Assembly: GCA_027603945.1 (NCBI GenBank)
Contig: JADIIU010000011.1
Span: 62,001 to 126,000, forward strand
From: Terramyces sp. JEL0728
Lineage: Eukaryota; Chytridiomycota; Chytridiomycetes; Rhizophydiales; Terramycetaceae
Length of the DNA stretch: 64,000 nt
Direction of reading: 5' to 3'
Below the pieces are notes generated by a model. That model did not search any database. It was not told the origin of the DNA and worked only from the letters and a program-made list of their open reading frames with translations. Positions 11,877-21,715 of this stretch are shown piece by piece (positions within the stretch are counted from its first letter, which is position 1; the number at the start of each line of letters is the position of its first letter). The translations under genes and the position numbers were made by a program.

Positions 11877-14178
11877 ATGTTAATAATCCCAATAGCTCTG
11901 CGGAGTGTCTATAGACAGAGATGGAATCATCGATCTGGCTTACGTAAGTTCAGTCAAAGTTTGCAAATTCACCAAAAAAAATTAACACAGCAAAAAATGG
12001 ATAAGATTATACTTCAAGATTTCAAGGTGAAAGGCCAAGTCGGCTCTAATCATTGGGGAATGCCGAAACAGATTATGCTCATATTCAATATCATTGGATA
12101 CATCACATTTCAAACCAACGATAAAATCGAAGATACTGGTAATTGAACGCTGATTTAGTTTCTTATTCAGCTATGGCCACCAAAATTCAAAAGTTTGTGG
12201 AAACTGATACTACTTTGAAAACACTGGAAGCATTATCTGCAAAGATTGCATTGGATTTGCTGTTGATGGGCTTGAAAAAAGTAACAGTAAAGATTGAGAA
12301 ATGCAATGCGCTACTACATGCAGATACAGTTGGAATTGAAATTACTAGATCCGTCAATGATCTGGAATTCCTAAAACCAGCCAATTTGGTCTACATCGAA
12401 TATCCTGACCCAACAGCCGAAGATGTAATTTTCATCAAGGATCTGGCGCTAACTTGCATTATCGGGATTCATCCTCATGAACGCATTGAAAAGCAGAGGG
12501 TGCTGATCAATATCTCTGCTCATTATAGACCAGAACAAGCCAATCCAAATCAAACTCCCGATAGAAATAATTACAAAACCATAGCTAGACAAGTAGCTGA
12601 ATTCGTGGAACAGTCGAATTACGAAACACTTGAAACAATGGTAATTGCAATCTGTGATGTTGTATTGACGCAGTGCAACGTAGATAAGGTTACAGTTAAA
12701 GTACAGAAACCATCTGCCCTGATGTTTGCACTTGCCGGCGTTGAAATTACAAAAAGCAAGGTCTCGACTCCAAAGAAAGAAGATGATGAAATTATCAATA
12801 CCGCATATTTGGCAATAGGAACAAATATGGGGGATAGACACGGAAATATCCAGCATGCGCTCTCAGAATTGCAGAAGAGAAATATTACAGTGGTAGATAC
12901 ATCGTTCTTGTATGAAACTTCTCCAATGTATGTTGAGGAGCAGCCAAAGTTCTTGAATGCTGCATTAAAGGTATGTATTGCTAACGAAGGTGCAAACCAA
13001 ATTGAATCCGGAAGGTTTATTAGTGCAACTCAAGGAAATTGAAGCAGATCTTGGAAGAGATTTTGGCGGTATTAGAAATGGCCCTAGGCCGATTGATTTA
13101 GATATCCTATTCTTTAATCACATTGAATACAAGAGTGGTACTTTGATTATCCCACACCCAAGGATTCAGGAGCGATTGTTTGTTCTGGAGCCGTTGGCAG
13201 AGTAATATCTTTTTTTAATTTAGCATTGCAGCAAACTTTTACCATCCAATTTTGTACCGCACAGTTAGCAGGCTGAGAGAATTGGCAAGGTACAAAGATA
13301 CTTCCAAAGATGCTATATACAAAATTGTACCTGTTGGGTCAAGTACTTGGAATCTTTCAAAGCGCACGTTCATTATGGGGATTTTAAATGTTACACCTGA
13401 TTCGTTCAGCGATGGAGGGAAATACACCAAACTAGGCGCGGCGGTGGACAATGCCCTTAGAATGGTCGAGCAAGGTGCAGACATTATCGATATTGGCGGA
13501 CAGTCCACAGCGCCGCATGCTGAAGAAATTAGCGCTGCAGCGGAAATTGAACGAGTTGTCCCAGTAATCAAAGCCATTAGAGAAAGCCACAAAGAAATCG
13601 CCATTTCTGTTGATACCTTTAGGGCAGAAGTTGCAAAAGCTGCAATTGAAGCTGGAGCAAGCTTGATTAATGATATATCCGGTGGTATGCGCGATCCCGA
13701 AATGTTCAAGGTAATGGCAGAATGTCGAGTTCCAATTTGTTTGATGCACATGAGGGGTGACAGCAAAACGATGGATTCCTTAACAAATTACGGCGGGAGC
13801 CTTGTGCCAGTTATTGCAACTGAGTTGTCCAGATGTACTGAATTTGCATTAGAAGCTGGAGTATGCAGATGGAATATTATTGTTGATCCAGGAGTCGGGT
13901 TTGCGAAAACTGCAGATCAAAACTTTGAAATTATCAAGAACCTACGACATTTGACACCAAGCGAGCCAAAGCTTACTGGAATGCCAATTCTAGTTGGTCT
14001 CTCTCGAAAGAGATTTATTGGGACTGCCACTGGCCAAACTAATCCTGAAGATAGAGTTTGGGGAACTGCTGCCGCAAATACTGCTGCAATTATTGCCGGT
14101 GCTTCAATTATCAGAGTGCATGATGTGAAGGAAATGAAAGATGTCGCTCTAGTTGCTGACGGCTGTTTGCATAAATAA
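11877..14178 (+). CDS. FOL1: Trifunctional folate synthesis protein FOL1 (DHNA, HPPK, DHPS)
   Basis: Fungal-type fusion, about 746 residues, catalysing three successive steps of folate synthesis. Order: an N-terminal degenerate FolB-like domain (about 41-155), an intact FolB dihydroneopterin aldolase (IGIHPHERIEKQ, residues ~178-288), HPPK (YLAIGTNMGDRHGN, GPRPIDLDILFF, HPRIQERLFVLEPL, ~300-428) and DHPS (MGILNVTPDSFSDGG, INDISGG, VDPGVGFAKT, GLSRKRFIG, ~475-746). Introns: 12139-12158, 12971-12989, 13202-13223. The loop usually STRP reads STAP. I use ATG 11877 because the 40 added residues are Arg-rich and acid-free, like a mitochondrial presequence, matching the mitochondrial location of yeast Fol1; an in-frame ATG at 11997 could give a cytosolic form. 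Confidence 0.95.
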
Positions 14179-14207
14179 TCAAATCCAATATAATTTCATG
14201 TGTTTTA

Positions 14208-15112
14208 TTAAATTGCAACCAAGGTTTGTTCACCTTCCCAGGTTCCACCAGGCGACAGTTGTACTGGCCCTGCAACGTTCCCAACTTCAACACAAATCAT
14301 GTTCAAATATTCTATGTTATAGCCAATTACCTTCGTCGCCGAAATCAGCCATTTTTTTGGCATTCTCGATCCAAGGATTCCATACAACCACATCCTTAAA
14401 GTTTGATTTGGAAATAATGAATCCGGAACCAATTTGAGTGTTTTCAATTGTCAAAATGTTGTTGGTTACATTTTGATATACTCTGTCTACCTCGCCAGCA
14501 ACAGCGACACCATGTCTTGATTCAGTAGAAATCAAGTTGTTATTGATTGTGTCTTCCAGGGTGTATCCGGTTAAGCCAACAACCTTAGCCTTGATAACAT
14601 CCTTTACGCGAATATAAGTATGCAACAAACTGGTAAATTCAAAAGGTCCAGAACCAGCATTATTTACATTCAACTTTGTTTTTAGCGTGTTTCCGATAAG
14701 TGTAACGGTGTACACCAATTTGAAATCGTGAGTCCATAGCTTTCTTTGAGATTCAGGGACAGCGTCTGGCTTCAGTCCAAAAGATACAGTTAATTCAGAT
14801 GCGTTTTCGGTGGATACGCCTAACCAATCCCATTTTGACACTCTGGCGAATCCGTGCTGCGGCAGAGGTCCTTTAGGTCCAAATTGAGGGAATACTATCG
14901 GACTAGGATTAACATTGATTACATTCCCCCTCGGATCGCTTTTGGTCCATCATAGTTGGCTTTTGAACTTAATTAGCAATCAATTACCTGACGAAAATAC
15001 GCTCTTGTCCATCAAACACCCAACTAGTGAGTGTAGCTCCAAGCAAGTAAATTTCCACGGTGGATTTTCCGTGCCTGAGTATAACCTTGTTTGCAGATTG
15101 TTCGACTGGCAT
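14208..15112 (-). CDS. Glucose-6-phosphate 1-epimerase (YMR099C-like aldose epimerase)
   Basis: Interconverts alpha and beta glucose-6-phosphate in the cytosol. About 281 residues, normal length. Visible: GATLTSWVFDGQERIFVSS, the RGGI(S)PIVFPQFG motif, LPQHGFAR containing a catalytic His, FTSLLHTYIRV, the NVTNNI region and the C-terminal GPVQLSPGGTWEGEQTL. Introns 14968-14987, 14903-14922 and 14312-14330. I chose ATG 15112 (MPVEQSANKVILRH), which matches the usual family start; the frame stays open to an ATG at 15175, giving 21 extra residues of no obvious value. Convergent with FOL1, 29 bp between stops. Confidence 0.92.
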
Positions 15113-15263
15113 TTGAAAAGAATTACAGCCAATGGACTCGATGATTTGCAGCCAACATTCGGCAACGTGATTCAATCAATATGGATCAGCTACCGTCCAT
15201 TAGCAACCAACTGCCTCTTGCTACAAAGGTATTCACCATTAAAAATTATCTTTATTACAACAT

Positions 15264-15515
15264 TCATTTCTTTTCCAGTTGAGACTTTAGCGTATCTATC
15301 AGAGTCACCAGCTGAGTTTCTTTTAGTTTCTGCACTTGATTCTCCATCTCCAGTATGTTTATTCTGCGCTGAAATTCAACAGAGGACGAAAGCACCAGAT
15401 TAACTCTATCCTGGTATTGCTGCAGGATATCGTCCAACTCTGTACACTCCTCGCAGTCCCCGTTTAGACAGCAGATATCCGAATCCTCTGAATCTGACCT
15501 ATCCAAGGCTTGCAT
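15264..15515 (-). CDS. Small coiled-coil protein with a Cys cluster (83 aa)
   Basis: Single exon. The N-terminus has an acidic, Cys-containing segment (DSDICCLNGDCEECTEL, pattern CC-x4-C-x2-C) followed by about 50 residues of heptad-like coiled coil (EFQRRINILEMENQVQKLKE). The Cys pattern could bind a metal, which is inference. No family is recognised. It sits between the epimerase and the WW genes, all on the minus strand. Confidence 0.5.
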   Translation of the reverse strand: MQALDRSDSEDSDICCLNGDCEECTELDDILQQYQDRVNLVLSSSVEFQRRINILEMENQVQKLKETQLVTLIDTLKSQLEKK

Positions 15516-15757
15516 TTTCAAGAAAATTGGAGGAAATCAGTTTCATTCGATTCGAAGGGATGTAATGATTGTTTATTATTACTCATAATTATTCCACATG
15601 ATTCGTGGAAAAAAATCCGGAAAAGATGCAGAATGATTCCAGGACAATGGACAAAACAATGATTAGGATATCTTGCTTGACTTGGTTGACGATGTGTATG
15701 GACGAGCTTGGCTACAGATAATTAGTTGAAAACGCTTGGATATCAATTTTATTAGCT

Positions 15758-16369
15758 TTAAAGCATATGGTGGTGGTGGTGTCCATGGTGGCCTGGGTTA
15801 TTGTTTACGTAAATCACTTCTTCAATAACCTGTGGTTGTTGCGAGTAACCTTGAACCACCTGTGGGAATTGTTGATGGTGATGTCTATTTTCCATGTGAG
15901 CAAGTCCTTCACCTAAAAAGACACCACCCAGTAGACCAGCAGCAGCACCAGCTAAACCAGTAGCCATTGGGTTACTCATTGCATTGGCAATAGTGGACTG
16001 TTGCTGAGGCTGCTGCTGTGGATACTGCTGTGGATACTGTTGGCCAGGATACTGGTTTGGTGCTCCATATGGTTGCGATTGAGGTTGGTACTGATAGTTT
16101 TGTTGGGGCTGTCCTGGATAAGGAGGTGGGTTTCCTTGACTAAAGATACCTTTGTCAGTACCACCTGGAGCACTTGGGGCCATTTGAGGAGATGAAAGAT
16201 TTGGAGCATTTAATGGAAGAGCAAATTGCGTTCTTGGATCTTCCCATTGACTAGCACCAGTCTTTGTGTTCACAAAGAAGTTTCTTTGATATTGAGCATT
16301 CCATTGGGCAATGAATCCATCTGGTAGCGGAGCTTGTGCAGGAGCTTGAGCTGGTGGAGGATAATTCAT
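15758..16369 (-). CDS. WW domain / glycine-zipper protein, copy 1
   Basis: About 203 residues, single exon. Residues ~12-42 form a WW domain (LPDGFIAQWNAQYQRNFFVN, then TGASQWEDPR with both tryptophan-type positions). Then a Pro/Gln/Tyr-rich low-complexity stretch (PYPGQPQQNYQYQPQSQ), a glycine-zipper segment (ATGLAGAAAGLLGGVFLGEG) of the kind that packs in membranes or oligomers, and a His-rich tail ending in a run of His. WW domains bind Pro-rich ligands, and the low-complexity part contains PPPY, so self-association is possible (inference). A paralogue follows 115 bp upstream. TATA box at 16391-16402; AATAAA just after the stop. Confidence 0.75.
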   Translation of the reverse strand: MNYPPPAQAPAQAPLPDGFIAQWNAQYQRNFFVNTKTGASQWEDPRTQFALPLNAPNLSSPQMAPSAPGGTDKGIFSQGNPPPYPGQPQQNYQYQPQSQPYGAPNQYPGQQYPQQYPQQQPQQQSTIANAMSNPMATGLAGAAAGLLGGVFLGEGLAHMENRHHHQQFPQVVQGYSQQPQVIEEVIYVNNNPGHHGHHHHHML

Positions 16370-16390
16370 TACTGGTGGTAGGTTTCTCCA

Positions 16391-16402
16391 GCCAATTAAA
16401 TA
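16391..16402 (-). promoter_or_regulatory. TATA element of WW gene copy 1
   Basis: Minus strand TATTTAATTGGC, 22-33 bp before the ATG. The same TATWTAATTGGCTG block precedes copy 2, so the promoter was duplicated or conserved with the gene. Confidence 0.6.
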
Positions 16403-16484
16403 CTTTGAAAGGGAACAATGAGCGCGACTGAGGGGACGGGAGAAAACAATGATTGCGGACAAGAAACATACAATTGCAAATATA

Positions 16485-17237
16485 TTACCAATCGTTATCA
16501 TAAACAACTTCTTCAACTACATTGCCATTGTCAAAGACTTCAACTACTCGATCGCCTCCCCAGCCGTTGTTTTCGACTATTATTTCTTCAACATTGTTTC
16601 TTCCCCAGCCGTTGTTTTCGACTATTATTTCTTCAACATTGTTTCTTCCCCAGCCGTTGTTTTCGACTATTATCTCTTGCACATTGTTTCTTCCCCATCC
16701 ACCGTCTAGAAACCCATGATGATGTTGATGGTGGTGCCTATTTTCAACCATTTCTCCTAGTAAGAATCCACCAACACCGCCTGCAGCTAAACCGGCTAAA
16801 CCAGCAGTCATTGGGTTCATTCCAGTCTTTGGCTGTGGAGCTGATTGTTGATATGGTTGGTTATTGTACGGCATTTGGTTTGGAGGAGGCTGAGGAGAGG
16901 GTTGTCTGTAAGGACCTTGAGGTGGATAAGGTTGGTTTGAATATGGTTGCGGTGAAGGTTGGTTTGAATATGGTTGCGGTGGAGGTTGATTGTATGGTTG
17001 GTTTGGATATGGTTGAGGAGAGGGTTGTCTGTTAACTTGGGGAGACTGGGTTGGATAAGGAGGAGGACTGTTTTGGTTAATTGGAGAGCCATATTTGTTT
17101 TCAGGAGGAGGACCTGGCGGTGGTTGAATACGAGGATCTTCCCATTGACTCTTTCCTGTCGCTGTATTTACATAAAAGTATCTCTGATAATTTGGATCCC
17201 ATTGCGAGACGAAATCTGGAGGAAGTGGTTGATTCAT
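16485..17237 (-). CDS. WW domain / glycine-zipper protein, copy 2
   Basis: About 250 residues, single exon, the tandem paralogue of copy 1. Same order: WW domain (DFVSQWDPNYQRYFYVN, GKSQWEDPR), a Pro/Gln/Tyr-rich region with repeated QPYSNQPSPQPY-like units, a glycine zipper (AGLAGLAAGGVGGFLLGE), a His-rich stretch and then, unlike copy 1, an array of 15-residue repeats NNGWGRNNVEEIIVE before an acidic end. The tail of copy 1 (VIEEVIYVNNN) resembles one degenerate unit. Function unknown; the low-complexity middle and zipper suggest an assembling or membrane-associated protein. Confidence 0.75.
   Translation of the reverse strand: MNQPLPPDFVSQWDPNYQRYFYVNTATGKSQWEDPRIQPPPGPPPENKYGSPINQNSPPPYPTQSPQVNRQPSPQPYPNQPYNQPPPQPYSNQPSPQPYSNQPYPPQGPYRQPSPQPPPNQMPYNNQPYQQSAPQPKTGMNPMTAGLAGLAAGGVGGFLLGEMVENRHHHQHHHGFLDGGWGRNNVQEIIVENNGWGRNNVEEIIVENNGWGRNNVEEIIVENNGWGGDRVVEVFDNGNVVEEVVYDNDW
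16562..16696 (-). repeat. Three 45-bp tandem repeats (15 aa each)
   Basis: Units start at 16562, 16607 and 16652. Two are identical at the DNA level and the third differs at a few positions, pointing to recent expansion. Each encodes NNGWGRNNVEEIIVE or a close variant. Confidence 0.95.
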
Positions 17238-17261
17238 AACTTGCAAAGTTGGAAAAACACA

Positions 17262-17273
17262 GCCAATTATATA
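17262..17273 (-). promoter_or_regulatory. TATA element of WW gene copy 2
   Basis: Minus strand TATATAATTGGC, 25-36 bp before the ATG at 17237, matching the element of copy 1. Confidence 0.6.
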
Positions 17274-17643
17274 GTTGGACGCACAGCCATAAACAATCTG
17301 AGTGGCCTTTGACTTTAACGAACTTTGCCAGAATGCGTTTGGTTCAATAGCCAAGGTCGCCATCAGCGGAATCGGAGTGCATGAATATTAAAAACATATT
17401 CACTAAAGACGCTCAATGACTAAATTCTACGAAAGGGGCTATCCTAGTACCTACCAAACAAGATTCAACCTGGAATACTTTTACATTGTGTGGAAAACCC
17501 GGCAATTTAACCGCAATATCGATAGCGGCATGTACAAACTAACGTATATTGAGAATCACTCGAGTCAATTTTTTACGGTACAATTTGATATTTGTGATAC
17601 TTTGAAACCCTCAACCTGCCGAATTTCCACCGACTGAGAAAAC

Positions 17644-17650
17644 TATAAAG
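17644..17650 (+). promoter_or_regulatory. TATA box of the short eEF1B paralogue
   Basis: TATAAAG, 24-30 bp upstream of the ATG at 17674. Confidence 0.6.
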
Positions 17651-17673
17651 CAGAAGCTCACTCCATTTCATTC

Positions 17674-18083
17674 ATGACTACTCCTGAACTGTGTGCAAGT
17701 GCGAATGAATGTCACTCTGACGACGAAATCGAAATAAACGCCGATATTATCGCTGAATACAACAAGAAAAAAGCGTCAAGTAATTCGCTTTAACCTTAGA
17801 ACCAAAAGTAGTTGCAAAGTCCATCATTTCTCTTGATGTTAAGCCATGGGATGACGAAACCGATATGCAGGCTTTGACTGAAAGTGTCAAAAATGTTGCA
17901 ATGGAAGGTCTGCTTTGGGGAACTCACAAAGTAGTCCCAATCGGATATGGCATTTCCAAACTCACAATTACTTGTGTTGTAGTTGATGATCTTGTAGGGA
18001 CTGATGATCTCACTGAATTAATTATGGATGAATGCCAAGACCATGTCAGCTCAATTGAAATCGCTTCATTTAATAAACTGTAA
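17674..18083 (+). CDS. Shortened eEF1B (EF-1 beta) paralogue, GEF domain only
   Basis: About 129 residues after removal of intron 17780-17799. It has the C-terminal nucleotide-exchange domain of eEF1B (SLDVKPWDDETDM, LLWGTHKVVPIGYGI, LTITCVVVDDLVGTDDL, final FNKL), which in yeast contacts eEF1A. It lacks the N-terminal GST-C-like domain and the CK2-type DLFGSDDEED segment present in the full copy 0.5 kb downstream. The frame is intact, it has its own TATA box and its own intron position, so it looks expressed rather than a pseudogene, but it has diverged clearly from its neighbour. A role as a second or regulatory eEF1A exchange factor is inference. Confidence 0.8.
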
Positions 18084-18595
18084 CATTCACGAGCTGACTG
18101 CGTTTACCAGGTAAAAAGGTAATACCGTTGAAATCAACTGGATACGTGTAAAAACAAGGCAATACAAATAATTTATATTTATTTACATTCTCTTCATTCA
18201 CACCAGAGGCGTCTCCGCATAGTTCCGATAAATCAGCATCATTTTCAGCTGTCCCTATCTTTGGATGTAATCATCAGAGAATAGAGCTACGCAATGCAAA
18301 GGCGGCTTATAAAATGCAGATCATTCAATAAAACATCTAGATATTAGAAAAAGATAAAGAAAGCTCGTCATTGATTGTTCACCCAGATCATTCAGCATGT
18401 TTGTCTATGGAGAAATCTATTTTTCTAATCATCGAGTATTCGCAAATACCCAGCCCTCTACTCTGCTTACCTTTACTTTGCCAGTAAAGAACTGAATCTT
18501 TTTTTTTCAAATTTACAGACGAGCCACGCTATCTGATTGGCCAGATTTGCTGCTTCTGTAAAAAAACCTGAAGGATCTCTTTGCCTCAAACGCTC
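18084..18595. other. Intergenic region between the two eEF1B genes (512 bp)
   Basis: Promoter region of the full-length eEF1B gene; no clear TATA box. On the minus strand an open segment of ~57 codons (about 18086-18260) has mixed composition and no ATG; I could not extend it with local-type introns, so I do not call a gene. Confidence 0.4.
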
Positions 18596-19306
18596 ATGCC
18601 AGAATTCACTAACCTTGATAAGGACGCAAAAGCACTTGATGATTACCTTTTGGAAAAATCATACGTTGAAGGGTAATTTTGAATTCATGTTAGATACACT
18701 CCATCCCAAGCTGATGTAGCTGTTTACGAACAATTCAAATCAGCACCAGCTGCCAAATACGTCAATGCCACTCGTTGGTACAACCACTTATCCTCATACA
18801 CTGCTGCTGAATTCAAGGCATTCCCAGGAACCAAGCCAGCTGCAAAGGCTGCTTCTCCAGCTAAAACTGCTCCAGCAGCCAAACCAGCTGCTAAACCAGC
18901 TGCCGAAGAAGAAGATGACGATGATCTCGACTTGTTTGGTTCTGATGACGAAGAAGATGAAGAAAATGAAAGAATCAAGGCCGAACGTGTTGCTGAATAC
19001 AACAGAAAGAAGGCAGCTGGAAAGCCAAGACCTGATGCTAAATCTATGATCATCTTTGATGTCAAACCATGGGATGACGAAACTGACATGAAAGTACTTA
19101 CCGATGGTGTTTTGGCAATCAAAAAAGAAGGTTTATTGTGGGGTACCAGCAAACTTGTTCCAATTGGTTACGGTATCAAGAAACTTACTATCACTGCCGT
19201 CGTTGTTGATGAATTAATCGGTACTGATGATATCATTGATGAAATTACCGAAGGGCTTGCAGACTATGTTCAATCCGTCGATATTGTTGCTTTCAACAAG
19301 TTGTAA
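18596..19306 (+). CDS. EFB1: Translation elongation factor eEF1B (EF-1 beta)
   Basis: Guanine-nucleotide exchange factor for eEF1A, about 229 residues, full length. Order: N-terminal GST-C-like helical domain (DLDKDAKALDDYLLEKSYVEG-type start, residues 1-70), an Ala/Lys/Pro linker, the acidic DLFGSDDEEDEENER segment, and the exchange domain (FDVKPWDDETDM, EGLLWGTSKLVPIGYGIKKL, VDELIGTDD, VAFNKL). One 21-nt intron at 18673-18693 carries an immediate in-frame TAA. Convergent with OST2. Confidence 0.95.
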
Positions 19307-19384
19307 TCGAACAACAATAAAATTCATTATTTACACAATCTCTTGCATGTATCCCAAGCAACTCCATGTATGTTTAATGATTTA

Positions 19385-19763
19385 TTAACCGATAAAGCAG
19401 ACGACAAACAGGAACAGCACCATGGTGGAAAATACATAATCAGCAATAGCACTAAATTAATATTGCGTACCGCTCATTTGAAATCACTTTTTCGTTCTGT
19501 GGATTCAACTGGATCCTCAAATTGGCTGTAATTAATCAACACGAACCTGAATTTACAAAAACTCCGACTGAACAAATGAATCCAGAGAGAAAAGCATTGT
19601 ACGGATAAGTCCCTGCCAATACCATGTATACAAACTGAATGATCCCAGTTACCATAACAAATCCAAGGAAAATATCAATCAGTTTTAGTAGCTGCGGAGT
19701 GTTTTCTGAATACGAAGCAGATAATCGACTGAAAAGTGGTTGCTGTTTTGCAGATTTCGACAT
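19385..19763 (-). CDS. OST2: Oligosaccharyltransferase subunit OST2/DAD1
   Basis: ER membrane subunit of the N-glycosylation oligosaccharyltransferase, about 112 residues, normal size. Visible: SYSENTPQLLKLIDIFLGFV, IQFVYMVLAGTYPYNAFLSG, then after splicing LRIQLNPQNEK and the hydrophobic C-terminus ADYVFSTMVLFLFVVCFIG, giving three membrane segments. Introns at 19526-19546 (21 nt) and 19452-19470 (19 nt). The divergent CCDC47 gene starts only 18 bp from this ATG; both products work in the ER translocon environment, so shared control would make sense (inference). Confidence 0.95.
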
Positions 19764-19781
19764 TTTTTGAAAGCAATCAGC
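19764..19781. promoter_or_regulatory. 18-bp divergent region between OST2 and CCDC47
   Basis: The two divergent ATGs are separated by 18 bp. No TATA box. This is the shortest divergent spacer in the window. Confidence 0.6.
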
Positions 19782-20922
19782 ATGTCAGAATTCAAAGAGC
19801 TTCCAGACTACAAACCCGCACTTGACTGGCAAACGATTTCTATTTTTGATCTATGGATTGAAATAGCCGCTGTTGCCGGGATACTCGTTTATTTACTGAC
19901 CTACTACACTGGCAACACCAAAAATAAACAAATCGCACGGAAATGGTACGCTAGACTAATTTCAGGATGAACGCCAATTACGATTTATGGGCTCAGCACT
20001 TTGCTCATGTTGGAGATAACGATGGTCATAAATTTGTAAAGGATGGCCCCAGAGATTATATCATGTACGGGTCTGGAAGAATTTACGTTGAAAAAGTCTA
20101 CGGATTAATTCGCTTAGAGCCTCGTCATGACTGGATTGAATATTTCATGGATAAATTATCAATTGGAAAAGTGTACGACAAAGTCACCATCAACTGCGTG
20201 CTGAACAGCGAAGAGAGTGACGACATCACGTTTGCTATATTACCAAGAGATTCCGCATCAAGTATTTTGAAAAAGCGATGGGATTTGGATAATTTCCCTA
20301 AACCCAGAGATCTCCCAGGGTTTCCAAAGCAAGTGTATACACTTTTGACTGATGCACCAGAGTTTACAAATTTGATTTGGGGGCTGCCAAGTGTAAAGAA
20401 AGCACTTTGGGGGTCAGTAGGTAAAGATGAAAACGGTAATTGCTGTTAATGAAGGCGATGATGTGTCTGGCTATCCCGTTCTTGAACAAATTTCCTTATC
20501 AAACCTTCCTCCATTTAAACCAGAAAAATTGGAAGATTTGAAGCAACCAAAAACTCTACAGCTGGTATTCAAAATCCCTGAATTAAGCGCTGAATCACTA
20601 CCCCTACAATCAATCGCGTCCCAAGTAGCATTTGATATCGTCGACACTATAGGCAAGCATGGTAGATTATCGGCTGAAGGCAAGCAAAAAGCAAAGCGAT
20701 TGCGAACAGCTGCCGAACAAACTATTTTGAAGCAATTTGAAGAAGAAAGAAAAAGAGTAAGTATCGTTAATATAGGAATTAGCAGATAAAAAAGTCGCCG
20801 AAAAGAAGCAGCTATTGGAAAATATTCAAAAATTGTCTCCTGAAAGCCAACGCAAAGCGGAAGAAAAGTTGAGAAAGAAGGAACAGAAGAAGCAACAAGC
20901 TAAAAAGATGAAGCGAATTTAA
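19782..20922 (+). CDS. CCDC47: CCDC47-like protein (PAT complex, ER membrane chaperone)
   Basis: About 360 residues. In animals CCDC47 with Asterix forms the PAT complex, an intramembrane chaperone at the ribosome-translocon. Seen: an N-terminal membrane segment (LWIEIAAVAGILVYLLTYY), the conserved domain with MYGSGRIYVEKV, the ILKKRWDLDNFPKPRDLPGFP motif and LLTDAPEF, and a highly basic, Lys/Arg-rich coiled-coil C-terminus (RKKEQKKQQAKKMKRI), as in the family, where it meets the ribosome. Introns 19946-19965, 20436-20454 and 20757-20775. Shorter than the human protein, lacking most of the luminal N-terminal extension. Confidence 0.85.
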
Positions 20923-20961
20923 TAAACTTTATGGACTGTCTTTAAATATGAAAGGTATCTA

Positions 20962-21689
20962 TTAGTGATAAATGCATACATATGGCAGAGGTTTTGACAG
21001 GTACCTCTTGAGTTGATCCATACACGAATCAATGAGATATAATTCGAAATTTTGCTTTTTGAATAAAAGTAAGAGAGGAGCAACATCAGACTCATAGATC
21101 AACAAACTGGAGAGCAAACAAGCTGCTGCTTGAATCGAATATCCATATTTCATAAAATACACGTCTTCATTAGTACCAATTACCCTTTTGCAATAGGACC
21201 AATAAATTAACGCTGGTATCAAAGTTTGACTTCAGATCATAGTCCAGCTCTTCCAAGAAACACTCTAGAAAAGTGATTGGAGTGGGGACTTGAAGCTCAT
21301 AGTCTTTTTCAAATAGGATTTTCTCTTCCATTGCCAATAATTGCGGTTTATCAAACCCACCCATGGACAGGTAAGCCAGCGTATTTATTGTTGGGGATGA
21401 ATTTTCAAGATATTTCGATGATATCAAAAAGCAGCTTGCACCTACACACTGAAAGTCTTGCAATCTAATAGGGACATTTAGCAAGCACCAGTCGACTAGA
21501 TAAATAGCAAGGAATAATACCTCCTCCCGACGATAAAACTGATCATTCAACTGGGTTAGAGCTTTTTACTTTTATTAACCAGTCAATTAGCTCTAGTCGG
21601 TGCTTGGATTTGATGGCGGTGCAAGTGAAAGTTAGCGTTGGTTCCTTGACCCAGCTTGGTAGTTGATTCTGGACAACAACTGTCAGCAT
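20962..21689 (-). CDS. B-type-like cyclin, short form
   Basis: About 229 residues, essentially only a two-fold cyclin box. Seen: HRLELIDWLIKLNDQFYRREEVLFLAIYLVD split in my reading by intron 21551-21569, then CVGASCFLISSKYLE, LAMEEKILFEKDYELQVPTPITFLE, and a second fold with AAACLLSSLLIYE after intron 21165-21183. No N-terminal destruction box region exists, so turnover would differ from standard mitotic cyclins. TATA box at 21716-21725. CDK partner and cell-cycle stage cannot be told. Confidence 0.85.
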
Positions 21690-21715
21690 GGAACAAACTT
21701 TTTTTTGTAATTTTC

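Larger units (their letters stand above)
17238..17673. other. Divergent intergenic region (436 bp)
   Basis: One of the longest spacers in the window. It contains the TATA elements of WW copy 2 and of the short eEF1B gene. A 73-codon open frame at 17416-17637 has no recognisable domain and is probably chance. Confidence 0.5.

Noticed and set aside
15590..15715. Minus-strand hydrophobic tail-like frame (DILIIVLSIVLESFCIFSGF)
   Set aside because: No ATG, and the only upstream exon available lies in the 3' end of WW copy 1; likely chance in an AT-rich spacer.
16418..17035. 205-codon plus-strand frame opposite the WW genes
   Set aside because: Repetitive shadow of the Pro/Gln- and Asn/Trp-rich repeats on the minus strand.
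17416..17637. 73-codon plus-strand frame in the WW2/eEF1B spacer
   Set aside because: No recognisable domain, overlaps promoter sequence, starts without a TATA-spaced ATG context.
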